This document shows positions 21,927-32,112 of a stretch of 64,000 nt of DNA, piece after piece. A program made the translations under genes and the position numbers. Each line of letters opens with the position of its first letter. Within the stretch, counting starts at the first letter, position 1. The notes under the pieces were generated by a model. It ran no database searches. It saw only the letters and a program-made list of their open reading frames with translations, and had not been told where the DNA came from. The stretch is taken from contig JBEWZL010000235.1 of NCBI GenBank assembly GCA_045837725.1, forward strand, positions 62,001 through 126,000, in the 5' to 3' direction. This DNA is from Vermamoeba vermiformis (taxonomy: Eukaryota; Tubulinea; Echinamoebida).

Positions 21927-23067
21927 TAAAGTGGACGCCGAGCAATTCATCCAAAGGCCTTTACTTCCACATGCGCAATTAATTTACAACGCCGCTACAA
22001 CGCTGGAGTCGTTACTTTGGAATTCATTGCTGCAGCCATCGATAGATTGGTGGCTGCCATTTAATAACTTCACAAGTGGAGGCAATGCGATGCCAAAAAT
22101 ATACTGTGCGTTTTCAAAAGACATCTCTATTCGACATTATGTGCCGCACAGCGGTGGATCAAGACCCCTGCTCGCGTACCGTGCGCAATCCGTTGATCAG
22201 TTTCCTCTTGCTGAGACCTTCAATGCAATTTTACAGCGCTATCAATTCACGAAATGGAATTACATTACAGTGGTTATGTACTGCGGCAAAAGGTCGGGTA
22301 TCAGCGCTCACCGGGACCAATTCCAAATTGACGGTTTTGACCAAGCAGAAGAACAGATCGCTTCATTCGTTTTTGGTGACGAACGGTAATTACCATAATC
22401 CAACGCATCTTTTTAACCGTCCAATGTCAGGTATCTGGATCTCATCATTGACGAGCAGCAAGTCTCCATCGCAAATCCTTCGGGTTGCTTGTACCTCATG
22501 GATGGGATTCAAAAGTATTGCAAGCACAAGAAAGATGGAGGTACGGGAGTAAGCATCAGCGTTATTTTCAGACACTTGCTCCCGTATGATGGTGATTCCG
22601 AGGAGGCTGATAGGCTTAATTTGCAAGTTCATCTACCGTGGAGTCAGCTTTCTTCTGCGGCAACTCTTTGGAAGCCAGATCCAAAACTTGAAAACGACGT
22701 AGCCATGAAGACTTTTTGGTTTACAAAAATGCACTTCAACTTCAGTCAACGTCATGCATGCTATCATCAAGCCATATCTAGCAAAGGCAACATTATTCAG
22801 TCGGTGCTAGTTACAAACTGCGGTAACGAAGTAGCACCCGATGCAAGTACCATTATGTTTCAGGTTCCACTGAACTATTCGCGGTTGGCAGCTCTGAAAC
22901 TTACCAAAAAGCTGCAGCGGTCCTTCCGCGTCTACTGCAAGACGGTTTTTTTCCCAGGGCTGCCAAGTAATCTGTATTTGTTCTGCGGAACGTATTTAAT
23001 TACTTCCGCTTATAGAAAAGACGACCACAATCTGTTTTATAAATTTCAACGCATTAATGAGCACTAA
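21907..23067 (+). CDS. AlkB-like 2-oxoglutarate/Fe(II) dioxygenase of the CACTA element (371 aa)
   Basis: Two exons (21,907-22,385; 22,431-23,067), 45-nt intron. The double-stranded beta-helix shows the iron triad His135-x-Asp137 (GISAHRDQF) and His192 (KYCKHKK), plus Arg207 (ISVIFRH) in the place of the 2-oxoglutarate-binding Arg. GCLYLMDG precedes the distal His, as in AlkB proteins (GsLllM.G). AlkB enzymes oxidise N-alkyl groups on DNA or RNA bases; TET/JBP relatives oxidise 5-methyl groups and are known partners of KDZ transposons in fungi, so a nucleic-acid-modifying role in transposition or in escaping methylation is a reasonable inference. After residue 210 a second, unrecognised domain of about 160 residues follows. 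The start codon overlaps the Ulp1 gene, and the stop overlaps the transposase start. Confidence 0.8.
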
Positions 23068-26000
23068 CTGGTGGTGCCATATTTGTAATAAAGAACTTAA
23101 AAGTGACCAAAACAGACACTTTAGCACAAAAAAGCACCGTCTTAAAGCAGAACAGTTTAATGCCAATCAAACGAAGCCCGACAATGCAGTCGATGATACC
23201 GCAGGTATTTTTTAACGATACATGTCATTTAATATTAATAATTAATTTATTATTTAATTAGATCCCGTTCCCGACCAAACCAAACAGCAACAGACTACCA
23301 CGGAAGAGGGTATGCATATAGATGCTGCCCCTTCTTGTACTATGGCAGCCAATCCTCCACCAAACACTCCCTTGCCAACAAATCCTCCGTCCGTCGAACC
23401 AACCGTCGAACCAACCGTAGAGATACTGCTGCATCTCTTTTGCATGCAGAAGAGCATATCGTTAAAGAATGAAAAGACGTTGTTCAACATCCTGTCGACG
23501 CCAATTTTCCAACGAGGCTTCTTAATTCAATCGTTTGATGCCTTTAGAAAACAATTAGATATCAGTTTACGTGATATTGAGCCAACTATAATCCACTGTA
23601 GCACAAAGCATCCTGGTCAAAAGAATTACAAGCCCCTAGACCCAAACAAGTTAGGCCCAACTTGCGCTATTCCGGTGTACAACCTCCGTCAGCACTTGGA
23701 AAGTTTTCTCAAAGACGAACAACTCAGCAGAAGTGTCATTACAAAGCACAACTGCGATGGAAATACATACTCCGACTTCACTTCCGGCACCTACTTCCGA
23801 GATTTGTGCTTATCGCTACCGGAAGACGTAGTTCCCCTTTGTTGTAAGTAATTTCTCGCTTCATTTCTACAACTTATCTAAACTCTCTTTAGTGGAACTA
23901 TATTGGGATGATACTGGTATATCCAGCAAGAAAAAATGCGGTCCACTCTGGATTGGTATCTCTAACACGAAACCTTCGATAAAGCGCATGCCCCGTTCTC
24001 GAATGCTGACCTCTGTTTTACTGGGCAATGCCGATCCAAGTAGCGTTTTTAGCGAAATCGTCAGTCAACTACAGCATATTAAGCTCTACCCATTTTATTT
24101 TGGTTGTGACCAGGTTAACAAATTGTGCCACGTAACATTATCAATGGTACTAGGTGATGCTCCCGCTAGTAATGGTGCCATAGGTACGTATTATTTTTCT
24201 GCCTACCTGTTATTCAACGCCAACAGGATTGCGAGGACCAACATGTTCATCCCCATGCAGACTTTGTACCGTGTCAAGAAAAGACTTGAAATCAATTCCA
24301 GAGATTGATTTGGATAATTCCTCTATCGATGAACTACCCTGGGCCATTCGAAACCCCGCGGAGTACTTTAACTTGGTAAATGACGTGCAAAACAATTATA
24401 AGCGAGGCGAAATGGAGTTCCAAGAAAACCGTCTCAAAGAGTTAGGAGTTGGCTATTATGCGGTATGTACAAATACTCAACTGTATGCATTTATAACACT
24501 ATACAGAGTCCTCTTTGGCGAATCCCAGGCGTCAATCTTTTCGCTCAATCTCCATACTGTTTATTGCACAACGAATTCCTAGGTAAGATTACCGAATAGT
24601 ACATGCATTTCCTAACGATTGTCCAAGGATTGATCCCGTTTCATATTGATTGTACCCTCGGAGAGTTGTCAGCTGAAGCAATTGATTTGATTGGCCGACG
24701 AATAATGTCTTTCCCAACCATACCTAACTTGCCGTCACTTAACGTGGGACGAACTTTTAACAAGGTGAAAAATATCCCGCTATCAAACTGTAGACTTTAC
24801 ACTTTTAATATAAACTTTACACTTTTAGTCTAAACTTTCTGTTAATAATCAGTGGGTGCCTTCCTTTGCTCGGTATTGTTTTGCAACTTCATAAACAATC
24901 TTTCTAATATACCCTTTGGTATATTTCTCTTCAAATACATCATGTGCCAAGAAGTACAGGAGATTGAAGGATATGCCTTGTTTTTCAGCTTTGACCCTAT
25001 TCAAGCCTGCAATGCACTTTTGAATGTCTTCTTGTGAAACCTTTGGATAATTTGCTTTTCGTGTTGTAAAGTGAAGGAACTTCAAATCTTCCATTGTACT
25101 GAAGGACAATAGTTGTGCAAAGGTTTCTCCAGCATTAAGAGAGTATGGCGTAGTCAGCTTTAAAGATAGCTGCACCATTTCATGTAGTTTAGTTGCCAAT
25201 GGATTATCATTCAGCTTATTTTCCTTGCTGGGAAAATGCAGTGTTAGTAGTGAGTGTAAAGTTGACAGTACGCACCTGTAATTGAACAGAAATTGCAAAT
25301 GTGTAATAATAGCATTTAGTAGCTCGAATGAACAGGAACCACTGTAGAAAGGTGAAGATTTTTTCAGGTACTTATGCCATGCCTCATTTGCATTAGTTCC
25401 CCGTTTAAACTCTTTTAAAGACGCTGAGTTCAAAACTGCTTTTGAGTATCCAGCTTTGTCACTCAAAAAATTGTTTACAGCACCTTCCACTTTGGTGGTA
25501 ATAATTGAAGGGAAGCTTGCTGGCTTTGGAGAGCCACTGAACGAGTAATGTTAGTGTAAAGTGTAAAGTTTGCACTTTAAATTTTACCCTGTTATTGTTT
25601 CGGCCAAATTTTCGATAAACAGCTGCATATCTTTGTCGTTATCTCGGTTTGCTGCCCTATACGTATCCAGCCATAAATGTAACTCGTTATGTAGGAACTC
25701 TGCCGTTGGGGATTGCTTGTTGGCAAGTTGAGCAAATATGGCACTCAAATCCTTTTTACAACTGTAGTAATCTGGTAAAAGAAGTCAAAATGAGACTAAC
25801 AATTTGTTATGTTACCTGGGTGATTGTGTGCTAACACAGTATCTATTCTATGGATCACATGCCACACATCCTGGCAGGTTTTTGGTGGATTGTTTGCATT
25901 TGGAAATGAATTCCAAAAAGCTTTTTCAATCACACTCTTATCTATGTGCATAAATTTAATAGTTAGTAGCTGGCTTTAGTAAATTGTTAGGTACCTTTGC

Positions 26001-29000
26001 GGCTATCATCAGTAAAAATGTGAGTTGTCACAGGAGCAGGTAGAAGGTCAAAAATTGCTTTCAACTCAGAGAACATGTAACTTCGTTCATCTGATGGTAC
26101 TAATTTAGTACGTAGCACTTGGCCATGTTCATTTAAGATGGACAGCAAAGAAGCCTTGACTTGTACCTGCAATGGTAAACTGTAAACTTTACAGTAAGAA
26201 AAATTTATTGTCCCTTACCCTTTTGCCATCAGACACAGCAGACAAAGCAGAGGCTATTTTATATGTGTGGTCTATCCGCAGAACAGCTCCAGTAGATTTT
26301 ACCAAATGTGATGTGTAGTTGTTGAAAAACTGTTGTTGCATGCGAAACTTATACAGATACAGGGCTTCCAATGTTGAAGAAGATATTACATAACTATCTT
26401 CAACAGATTGTAGAACTTTAGGAATATCATCCTCAACGAATACATGTGTGAACAGTGCCTGAACAACCTCATTATAAAAAAGAATGTAAAGTGTATAGTT
26501 TACACTTACCATTCTAAGTTTATGCGTTAAGTTTGCAACCCAACCAGTAAATATTGCTCGGGATAGAGCTGAAAAGTTGAAACAATGGTCTGGGATTGTA
26601 TTGAATATGTACTCAAGGAAGTGGGTTGTCACCACAGTTCTATCAAACACTACAATTTGAGGGGTAACTTCATAGTCCTGCAGTTCCAACTGTAGTAAAG
26701 AGAATCTACAATCATGTATCTGGCAATAATAGCGGTGATATTGAAGGAGGAATGGTGTTGAAACATCATAGCAGCGGTGTCGTAAATTATGGCCGTTCAA
26801 TGAAATTTTGCACTTCTCATCCTACAATAAGTTAGTCAAAATGACAATAAAAAATGATACACGGTACCTGTTGGTGCTTGTTGCAGTACTGAGGAATGTA
26901 CGAAAGCATATTCACTTTTTGCTTAGCTTGCCAAAGTTGAAGGTGTTCTACTGGCATTACTGATTCAATTGATGAAGCAAGATCATCCTCTCGTTGAGTA
27001 TTAAAGACCGGTGGCTCATGGTCATCAATTAACAGCTGAGAAAGGCTTGAAATAAGAGGCTCCATGGGGTCAGTATCTGCAGAATTGGATTAGTGTAAAG
27101 TGTAAAGTGTAAAGTATAAAGTGTGCCACACGGTAAACTTTCCAATGGGCGAGACCAATTCCCGCGCTTTTTAACCGTTACCTTTTGCTTTTTCTTCTTT
27201 CATTAGTTGTGCCTTCGATGTCTTTGAGCTCTCTGGTTTACTTATTGGGGCAATACGAGCCTTTGTTTGTTTTTGTGTGTGTGGTAACCGTTCTTTGTCC
27301 GTTTTCAAAGTTGTGGCTGTTTTAATTTTGAGCACATCTGTTAAAAAATTAGAAAAGTGTGGGAAAATATATTAAAATAATTGACCTGCACTATGCATCA
27401 TAGCTTGTTGATGCTGCTTCATCTCCTTTTTAGATCTCTTCGTTATGCCACAGATGGCGTTTTTTTTGTAATTGAAAAGCTGGCAAGTGTAATAAACCTT
27501 GTGGTTACCAGCCTTTCCAAAAGTAATTTTTTGGTGACAGGTGTAATCTTTACTGTCACTATCAAGTTGCACCAGTGTAAACTTGTTCGACATCTTGGTC
27601 GCCAAAAAATAAATAACTGCAACGAGTAACGCAACGATGTCACAGTATAATACAAGATCTAGGGGACGTGCCCTAGAAGCAGATAATAATAATAACAACT
27701 CAAAAAAAAGACGTCGCAGCTCAGATTCGAATTCGGCAGAGCACTCAGGTGAAGAAAATGTTACCAAAAAACGTAAAACAGGTAAATATATATGCAAAAT
27801 ATTTTTTTAAACGTCACTGTATATTTTTTATAATTTTCTGTGTCGGATTCCACATTTGCTAATCCGCGCCAGATGGCAACAACAACGGAGCTGAACGTGA
27901 TGCTAATAGCATCAATAAAGAGGACGATCAACGTGACCACGCACCCGGCAAGTCCCGCTCCGAGAAGCAAACAGGTAAGTCTTGTCCGAATTTTTCAAAA
28001 TTCCGCATTTGCTAATCTCGCACCAGATCGCAACAACAAAGCTGAAGAAACCGATGCTGATAGCATCAATAATAAGGACGACCAACGTCCTCACGCGCCC
28101 AGCAAGTCTCGCTCCGAGCAGCGAACAGGTAAGTCTCATCTCGAATGTAAAGAAATTCCAATTTCGCTAATCTCGCACCAGATCGAAACAACAACAGTGC
28201 GGAAGCAGAAGCTAATACTGTTGATAAGGAGAATGACCAGCGTCCTCACGTGCCCAGCAAGTCCCGCTCTGAACAGCTAACAGGTAAGTCTCATCTCGAA
28301 TTAAAGAAATTCCAGTTTCGCTAATCTCGCAACAGATCGAAACAACAAAGCGGAAGAAACCGATGCTGATAGCATCAATAACAAGGACGACCAGCGTCCT
28401 CACGCGCCCAGCAAGTCCCGCTCCGAGCAGCGAACAGGTAAGTCTCATCTCGAATCTAAAGAAATTCCACTTTCGCTAATCCCGCACCAGATCGCAACAA
28501 CAACAGTGCGGAAGCAGATGCTAATAGCGCTGATGTCGAGAATGACCAGCGTCCTCACGCGCCCAGCAAGTCTCACTCCGAGCAGCAAACAGGTAAGTCT
28601 CATCTCGAATCTCCAAATCTAATTTTTTGCTAATCTCGTGTCAGCTAACAACAATAACGGAGCTGAAACTGATGGCAATAGCGCCGATGAGGAGGACGAT
28701 CAGCGTCCTCACGCGCCTGGCAAGTCCCGCTCCGAGCAGCGAACAGGTAAGTCTCATCTCGAATCTAAAGAAATTCCACTTTCGCTAATCTAGCACCAGA
28801 TCGCGACAACAAAGGTGCTGAAACTGATGGTGATAGCGCCGATGAGGAGGACGACCAGCGTCCTCACGTGCCTAGCAATTCCCACCCCAAGCAGCAAAAG
28901 GGTAAGTCTCATCTCAATCTGAAGCGAATTCGCATTCACTAATCCCGCACCAGATCGTAACACCAAAGCTGCTGAAACTGATGGAAATAATGCCGATGAT

Positions 29001-31882
29001 GAGGATGATCAACGCGCTCATGCACCTGGCAAGTCCCGCTCTGAGAAGAGTACGGGTAAGTCTCATCTCGAATCTCAACAAATTCCACTTTCGCTAATCC
29101 TGCACCAGATCGCGACAACAAAGGTGCTGCCAAGAAAACAAATAGTCGTAGCAAACGCACAAATGATCGCTCAAACATTTCCGACAAATCCGATGAAGAA
29201 AAAGAGCAAGGTAAGTTACATTTAAAAAAATCTTTGGTGATCTAACTCTGAATTTGCTCTGCAGGTGACTTAAGTGATGCAAATAGCAGCGAGGAGCGCA
29301 GCAATCATACTACCAGCAAGAATAGCAAGCCTCGCAGGGAGACAACAGCAAAGCAGCAGCAGGAAAAGAAAACTAAGCAAACATCCTTGCCCGAAGGTAC
29401 GTACAGCTGTAGACTTTACACTGTAAACTTTACACTGTAAACTTTACACTAACCGCGTTCGTTGGCAGGCTTACGTGACGCCTCAGCCCAACCATATGCT
29501 ACTGCAGATGTTTTAGCAACTGTCCACAAATCGTCTCTTGTTGCTGTTCTGGGGCAGGGTGAAGAGACATGGTATGCTATTGTGAAGGCACCACCAAAAA
29601 AGAAGACCTCTTCTGCACATCTGACTGTTGATTGGTTGGAAGTTGCACGAACAGCTAGCAATGGTGCTCTAATCCTTCAGAATTCCGATGAAAGTCCCTC
29701 AATCATTGAGCTCGGAGCAGTGTTGGATGTCGTGCGTCACACACCCTTAGTGGGTGGAACTTCAATGGTGGACAAGGCAGAACAAAAGAGGCTTGCTGGA
29801 ATTCGTAAGTCAAACAAAATATCATTATTTGCTCTAATTGTGGCAAAGGGGAGAGAATAGTGACCCAAAGTGCAAAAAAGAAGAGCAAAAAGGGAGCGAA
29901 ATCGTAAGTGAAACTGTAAACTTTACACTTTACACTTTACACTTTACACTTACTTATTTTCCAGGGTACCTATAGATGTTGAGGAGGAGATAGAAGAAGG
30001 CAAACCTGAACAAGCCCGTACTCCTGTATCTAAGCATAAAAAGGCACCTTTGTAAGCATATTAATTACACATATATGCACTGTTACTAATTGCACTAGGC
30101 CTGCACCAGCCAAACAACAAAAGCCTGTAGACAGTTACGATGCTGGGGAGGTTGGTGAATCTGGTGAAGAAGAAAATAACCTTGAAGAAACACCAACCGC
30201 CATTTCAGAATTTTCGCATGAATGTGGAGTCACAGTGTCTTCAGTCTATGAAAAAACTGATGCATGTAAGTGCCCCATTACTTGTTTTATTTAATCTAAT
30301 CTCTGTTCAAGGGGAACTCAGGCTTGGCAAGTTCATACTTTGGTTAACAAAAAGAGGAGTGATGCAAAAATCGTTTTTGCTGGGCCCTACTGGGCAAGCC
30401 AGGGGGGCTACCTCCTCTTCCCTGCACCAGTATTTATACTACCGTACGTGCCACTGAAATATGTAAACTGTAAACTTTACACTAACAATTTTACAGTAAC
30501 CCACGCTTTTCTGAATGTCAAGCTACCTACTGCCCAAAAAAAGCGTTCTGTGTTGCTTGGTGCTGGATTACCTGAAGGTGCACATCACAACTACACTTTG
30601 CTGCAGTACTCTTTCATTACAAAAGAGGTCGAGAATGAGACTCTTGCGTTCAAGACTTTGGCTACAGCTCATAATTGGATGCTTGAAAAGTCACTTGCTT
30701 TGTTTGAGTTCTCAGTGGGCGCAAAGAACAACACAATTTACATTTGTATTCCTCCATTGAGGCCATTTTAAGTTTGTAACGTTAGAAGTAAAGTTTATTT
30801 TAAAAGTGTAAAGTTTACACTTTAATAGTGGGATATTTTTCACCTCGTTAAAAGTTCGTCCCCTTAACGCTGATATTGTCGAGAGAAAGGGATGGGAAGG
30901 CAAGGCGTACTTGGCATTTTACAAGATGGCACTATTTGTTTTTCGAGGATTGCTATCGCACGATGCAATGCTGTGCTGGTACTTGTGTTGCCCGTTTCTT
31001 ATCTGTTCTAATTACTAGCTTAGGAGAGCGCACTGCAGATTCATTAGGTACCTGTTAAAGCCATCAATAACAGTCAACAAATTAGAAAATTTAATGGCGA
31101 CGTACTGGCAATGGAAGAAATTGTTTATTAAACTATACGGAGATCCGAATGCCGACAATAACAGAGCCAGTAAGAAAGCAATGACCTTTATGAATTTGCA
31201 TGTAGGCGAACATTGGTCTCATTATATCAAACTCTACGGAATGCCCGCGGAATATTCCACGCAGCATTGGGAATCGCTTCATCAGCAAGTAAAGCACAAA
31301 AAAGAAAATCAAATCACAAGTCGCCTTATCTTGATATATCCAAGCAAATTATCGAACAACAAATGCTGCTTTATAAGTATGGAGAGATTGAGGTAAGCAA
31401 ATATATCATTTAGTTATAAAACTAATAATTTGAAGTCCTACATGCCCAACGATCATAAAGTGGAGCGGGTTGTGGTCGGAAAATGTACGTTGATGAACAG
31501 AACAAAACGAAAGTTAAATCCCGAGGTTGAAGCCATTATCATAGAATCATTACTACAATTGAATGTTCCAACCCAGTACACTCAGTACAGATCTCTAATT
31601 TTTGACGACCGCAAAATTGCACTGGGCGACGACTTCAGCTACAAGAAAGGAAACGACAAAGCCTTCGCAAGGATTATAGCAATTATCAACTCTACAGTTT
31701 TGGTTGGATTTGTAGGCCAGAAATGGAGCTCTACAGAGCCAAACATCGACGTGAACGAGACTGAATTCTACAGCTTGGCTGGACTTGAAGAAGAATTTTT
31801 TTTCATCGATGTCAATCTAACAAGAAAAGAGCAGATACTTCAAGTTCAGGAATCCTTCTATCTAGTTAACTTCTACTATTAA
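23057..31882 (+). CDS. CACTA-type DDE transposase with N-terminal C2H2 finger (gene split by nested transposon)
   Basis: Starts at ATG 23,057, 11 bases inside the dioxygenase gene, and ends at the stop at 31,880-31,882. Residues 5-30 form a C2H2 finger (WWCHICNKELKS..NRHFSTKKH). The RNase-H-like core has Asp in LYWDDTG (23,907), Asp in LGDAPAS (24,156) and Glu in STQHWESLH (31,271), the spacing expected when a large insert separates the second and third acidic residues, as in TNP2/KDZ-like transposases. A Cys-rich insert (CSSPCRLC, 24,250) lies between. The C-terminal part (ALGDDFSYKKGNDKAF.RII) resembles a BAH-type fold. At 24,738 the gene is cut by a second DNA transposon and resumes at 30,863-30,870 in frame. 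A 32-nt GT-AG intron seems to follow the catalytic Glu exon. Confidence 0.78.
24746..24821 (+). repeat. nested transposon left inverted repeat
   Basis: Matches the reverse complement of 30,788-30,862. The inner half consists of copies of a TGTAAACTTTACAC-like motif that recurs throughout the element's introns. Confidence 0.85.
24849..27593 (-). CDS. DDE-type transposase of the nested element
   Basis: Minus-strand gene of about 10 exons from ATG 27,593 to a stop at 24,849-24,851, only 27 bases from the left inverted repeat. The start encodes a Cys/His cluster (DYTCHQKITFG...YYTCQL...MKQHQQAMMH), then a Lys-rich linker. The core shows LRIDHTYKIAS (Asp, 26,270), THIFTDDSRK (Asp, near 26,005), VWHVIHRID and GTNANEAWHKYL (Glu, 25,383). 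This D-D-E layout with a 'GTNxxExxH' ending is shared by a poorly named group of transposase-like proteins in animals and protists. Several introns contain the same TGTAAACTTTACA motif as the terminal repeats. It presumably cuts and joins the element ends; family name uncertain. Confidence 0.72.
27594..27636. promoter_or_regulatory. 43-bp head-to-head intergenic gap (bidirectional promoter)
   Basis: Only 43 bases separate the start codons of the two divergent genes of the nested transposon. Any promoter must lie in this gap or overlap the coding sequences or 5' ends of the genes. Confidence 0.45.
27637..30771 (+). CDS. repeat-exon protein of the nested transposon, function unknown
   Basis: Begins at ATG 27,637 (MSQYNTRSRGRALEADN...KKRRRSS, a nuclear-type basic start). 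Nine exons of exactly 102 nt then encode 34-residue repeats of the form DRNNKAEETDADSINNKDDQ... ending PHAPSKSRSEQRT: hydrophilic, acidic-basic alternating, probably disordered. Later exons encode a Lys-rich segment, a globular stretch near 29,470-29,820 (EETWYAIVKAPPKKK...TVDWLEVAR, possibly a small beta-barrel), another acidic linker, and a C-terminal globular part (VFAGPYWASQGG near 30,390; PEGAHHNYTLLQYSF near 30,590). The stop at 30,769-30,771 lies 16 bases from the right inverted repeat. I recognise no family. As the second gene of a two-gene element it may be a DNA-binding accessory factor; that is inference. The exon join near 30,450-30,500 is unclear. Confidence 0.6.
27873..29210 (+). 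repeat. array of nine exon-intron units, period 154-155 bp
   Basis: Exons at 27,873, 28,027, 28,182, 28,336, 28,491, 28,645, 28,800, 28,954 and 29,109, each 102 nt long, separated by 52-53-nt introns of nearly identical sequence (GTAAGTCTCATCTCGAAT ... CTAATCTCGCACCAG). All introns are in the same phase, so adding or losing a unit leaves the frame intact. The units most alike are the middle ones, the usual sign of growth by unequal exchange. Confidence 0.92.
30788..30862 (-). repeat. nested transposon right inverted repeat
   Basis: Inverted partner of 24,746-24,821, ending GTTCGTCCC directly before the right target copy CTTAACGC. Confidence 0.85.
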
Positions 31883-32112
31883 ACCACCAGTAAAACATTT
31901 TTTAAAAAACATTTATTTTGCTTTTTACGAGCTTTTTCATTTCGTCGAGTTATTCATCTCCTACTTTGGGTAAACCTACCTCACCTACTCTGCATCTGTC
32001 CACCAGGGATATGTTGTCCCACGTAGTTGTAAATCTCTACGGGATCCCACCTCGGGATCCCGCACGTGCTAATGGATCACCCCCGAGATACGCGTTGGAA
32101 CTTTTTCTAGTG
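31883..32112 (-). repeat. CACTA element right terminal region and inverted repeat
   Basis: The last 230 bp of the giant element hold no gene. The outer 36 bases (32,077-32,112) pair with the left end. Further in, two GGGATCCC palindromes lie 5 bases apart around 32,040-32,060, forming a subterminal inverted motif different from that of the left end. Confidence 0.7.

Larger units (their letters stand above)
24746..30862 (+). mobile_element. nested two-gene DNA transposon with 75-bp inverted repeats
   Basis: A 6,117-bp element inside the transposase gene of the CACTA element. Termini GGGACGAACTTTTAAC match in inverted orientation over about 75 bp with roughly half a dozen differences. Target copies are CTTAACGT (24,738-24,745) and CTTAACGC (30,863-30,870): an 8-bp duplication with one change, or 7 bp exact. 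Dropping the element and one copy restores the CACTA transposase reading NLPSLNADIVERK. Two divergent genes fill it almost from repeat to repeat: a DDE transposase (minus) and a repeat-exon protein (plus). Eight-bp duplications occur in hAT, P and KDZ transposons; the transposase does not match hAT or P in motifs, and I leave the superfamily open. Confidence 0.85.
15374..32112 (+). mobile_element. giant CACTA (EnSpm-like) transposon carrying ParB-like, Ulp1, AlkB-like and transposase genes
   Basis: The element is 16,739 bp with a nested 6.1-kb transposon, about 10.6 kb without it. Left terminus CACTAGAATTTTTT, right terminus read inward CACTAGAAAAAGTT. The repeats are imperfect: 8 identical outer bases, then a second conserved block (ATCTC..G.GTGA) at positions 24-36. 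The flanks carry AAA on each side (15,371-15,373 and 32,113-32,115), the 3-bp duplication expected of CACTA transposons. Removing the element restores an uninterrupted SMARCAL1 exon reading LFPSFNAFGLRYC. Gene order: ParB-like giant protein (minus, 15,651-20,304); then on the plus strand Ulp1 protease, AlkB-like dioxygenase and zinc-finger DDE transposase. Apart from the nested insertion the genes look uninterrupted, so the element seems recent. Confidence 0.88.

Noticed and set aside
27873-29210. CRISPR-like array (regular repeats and spacers)
   Set aside because: The period and repeat units are exons plus introns that keep a reading frame and splice signals; there are no short direct repeats with unique spacers.
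24849-30771. Host genes with repeated exons between 24.8 and 30.8 kb
   Set aside because: They lie between matching inverted repeats and target duplications that interrupt another element's gene; they belong to a nested transposon.
15374-32112. A Polinton/Maverick, because of size and a Ulp1-type protease
   Set aside because: There is no DNA polymerase B, packaging ATPase, capsid gene or retroviral-type integrase, and the ends are CACTA with a 3-bp duplication, not the long inverted repeats and 6-bp duplication of Polintons.
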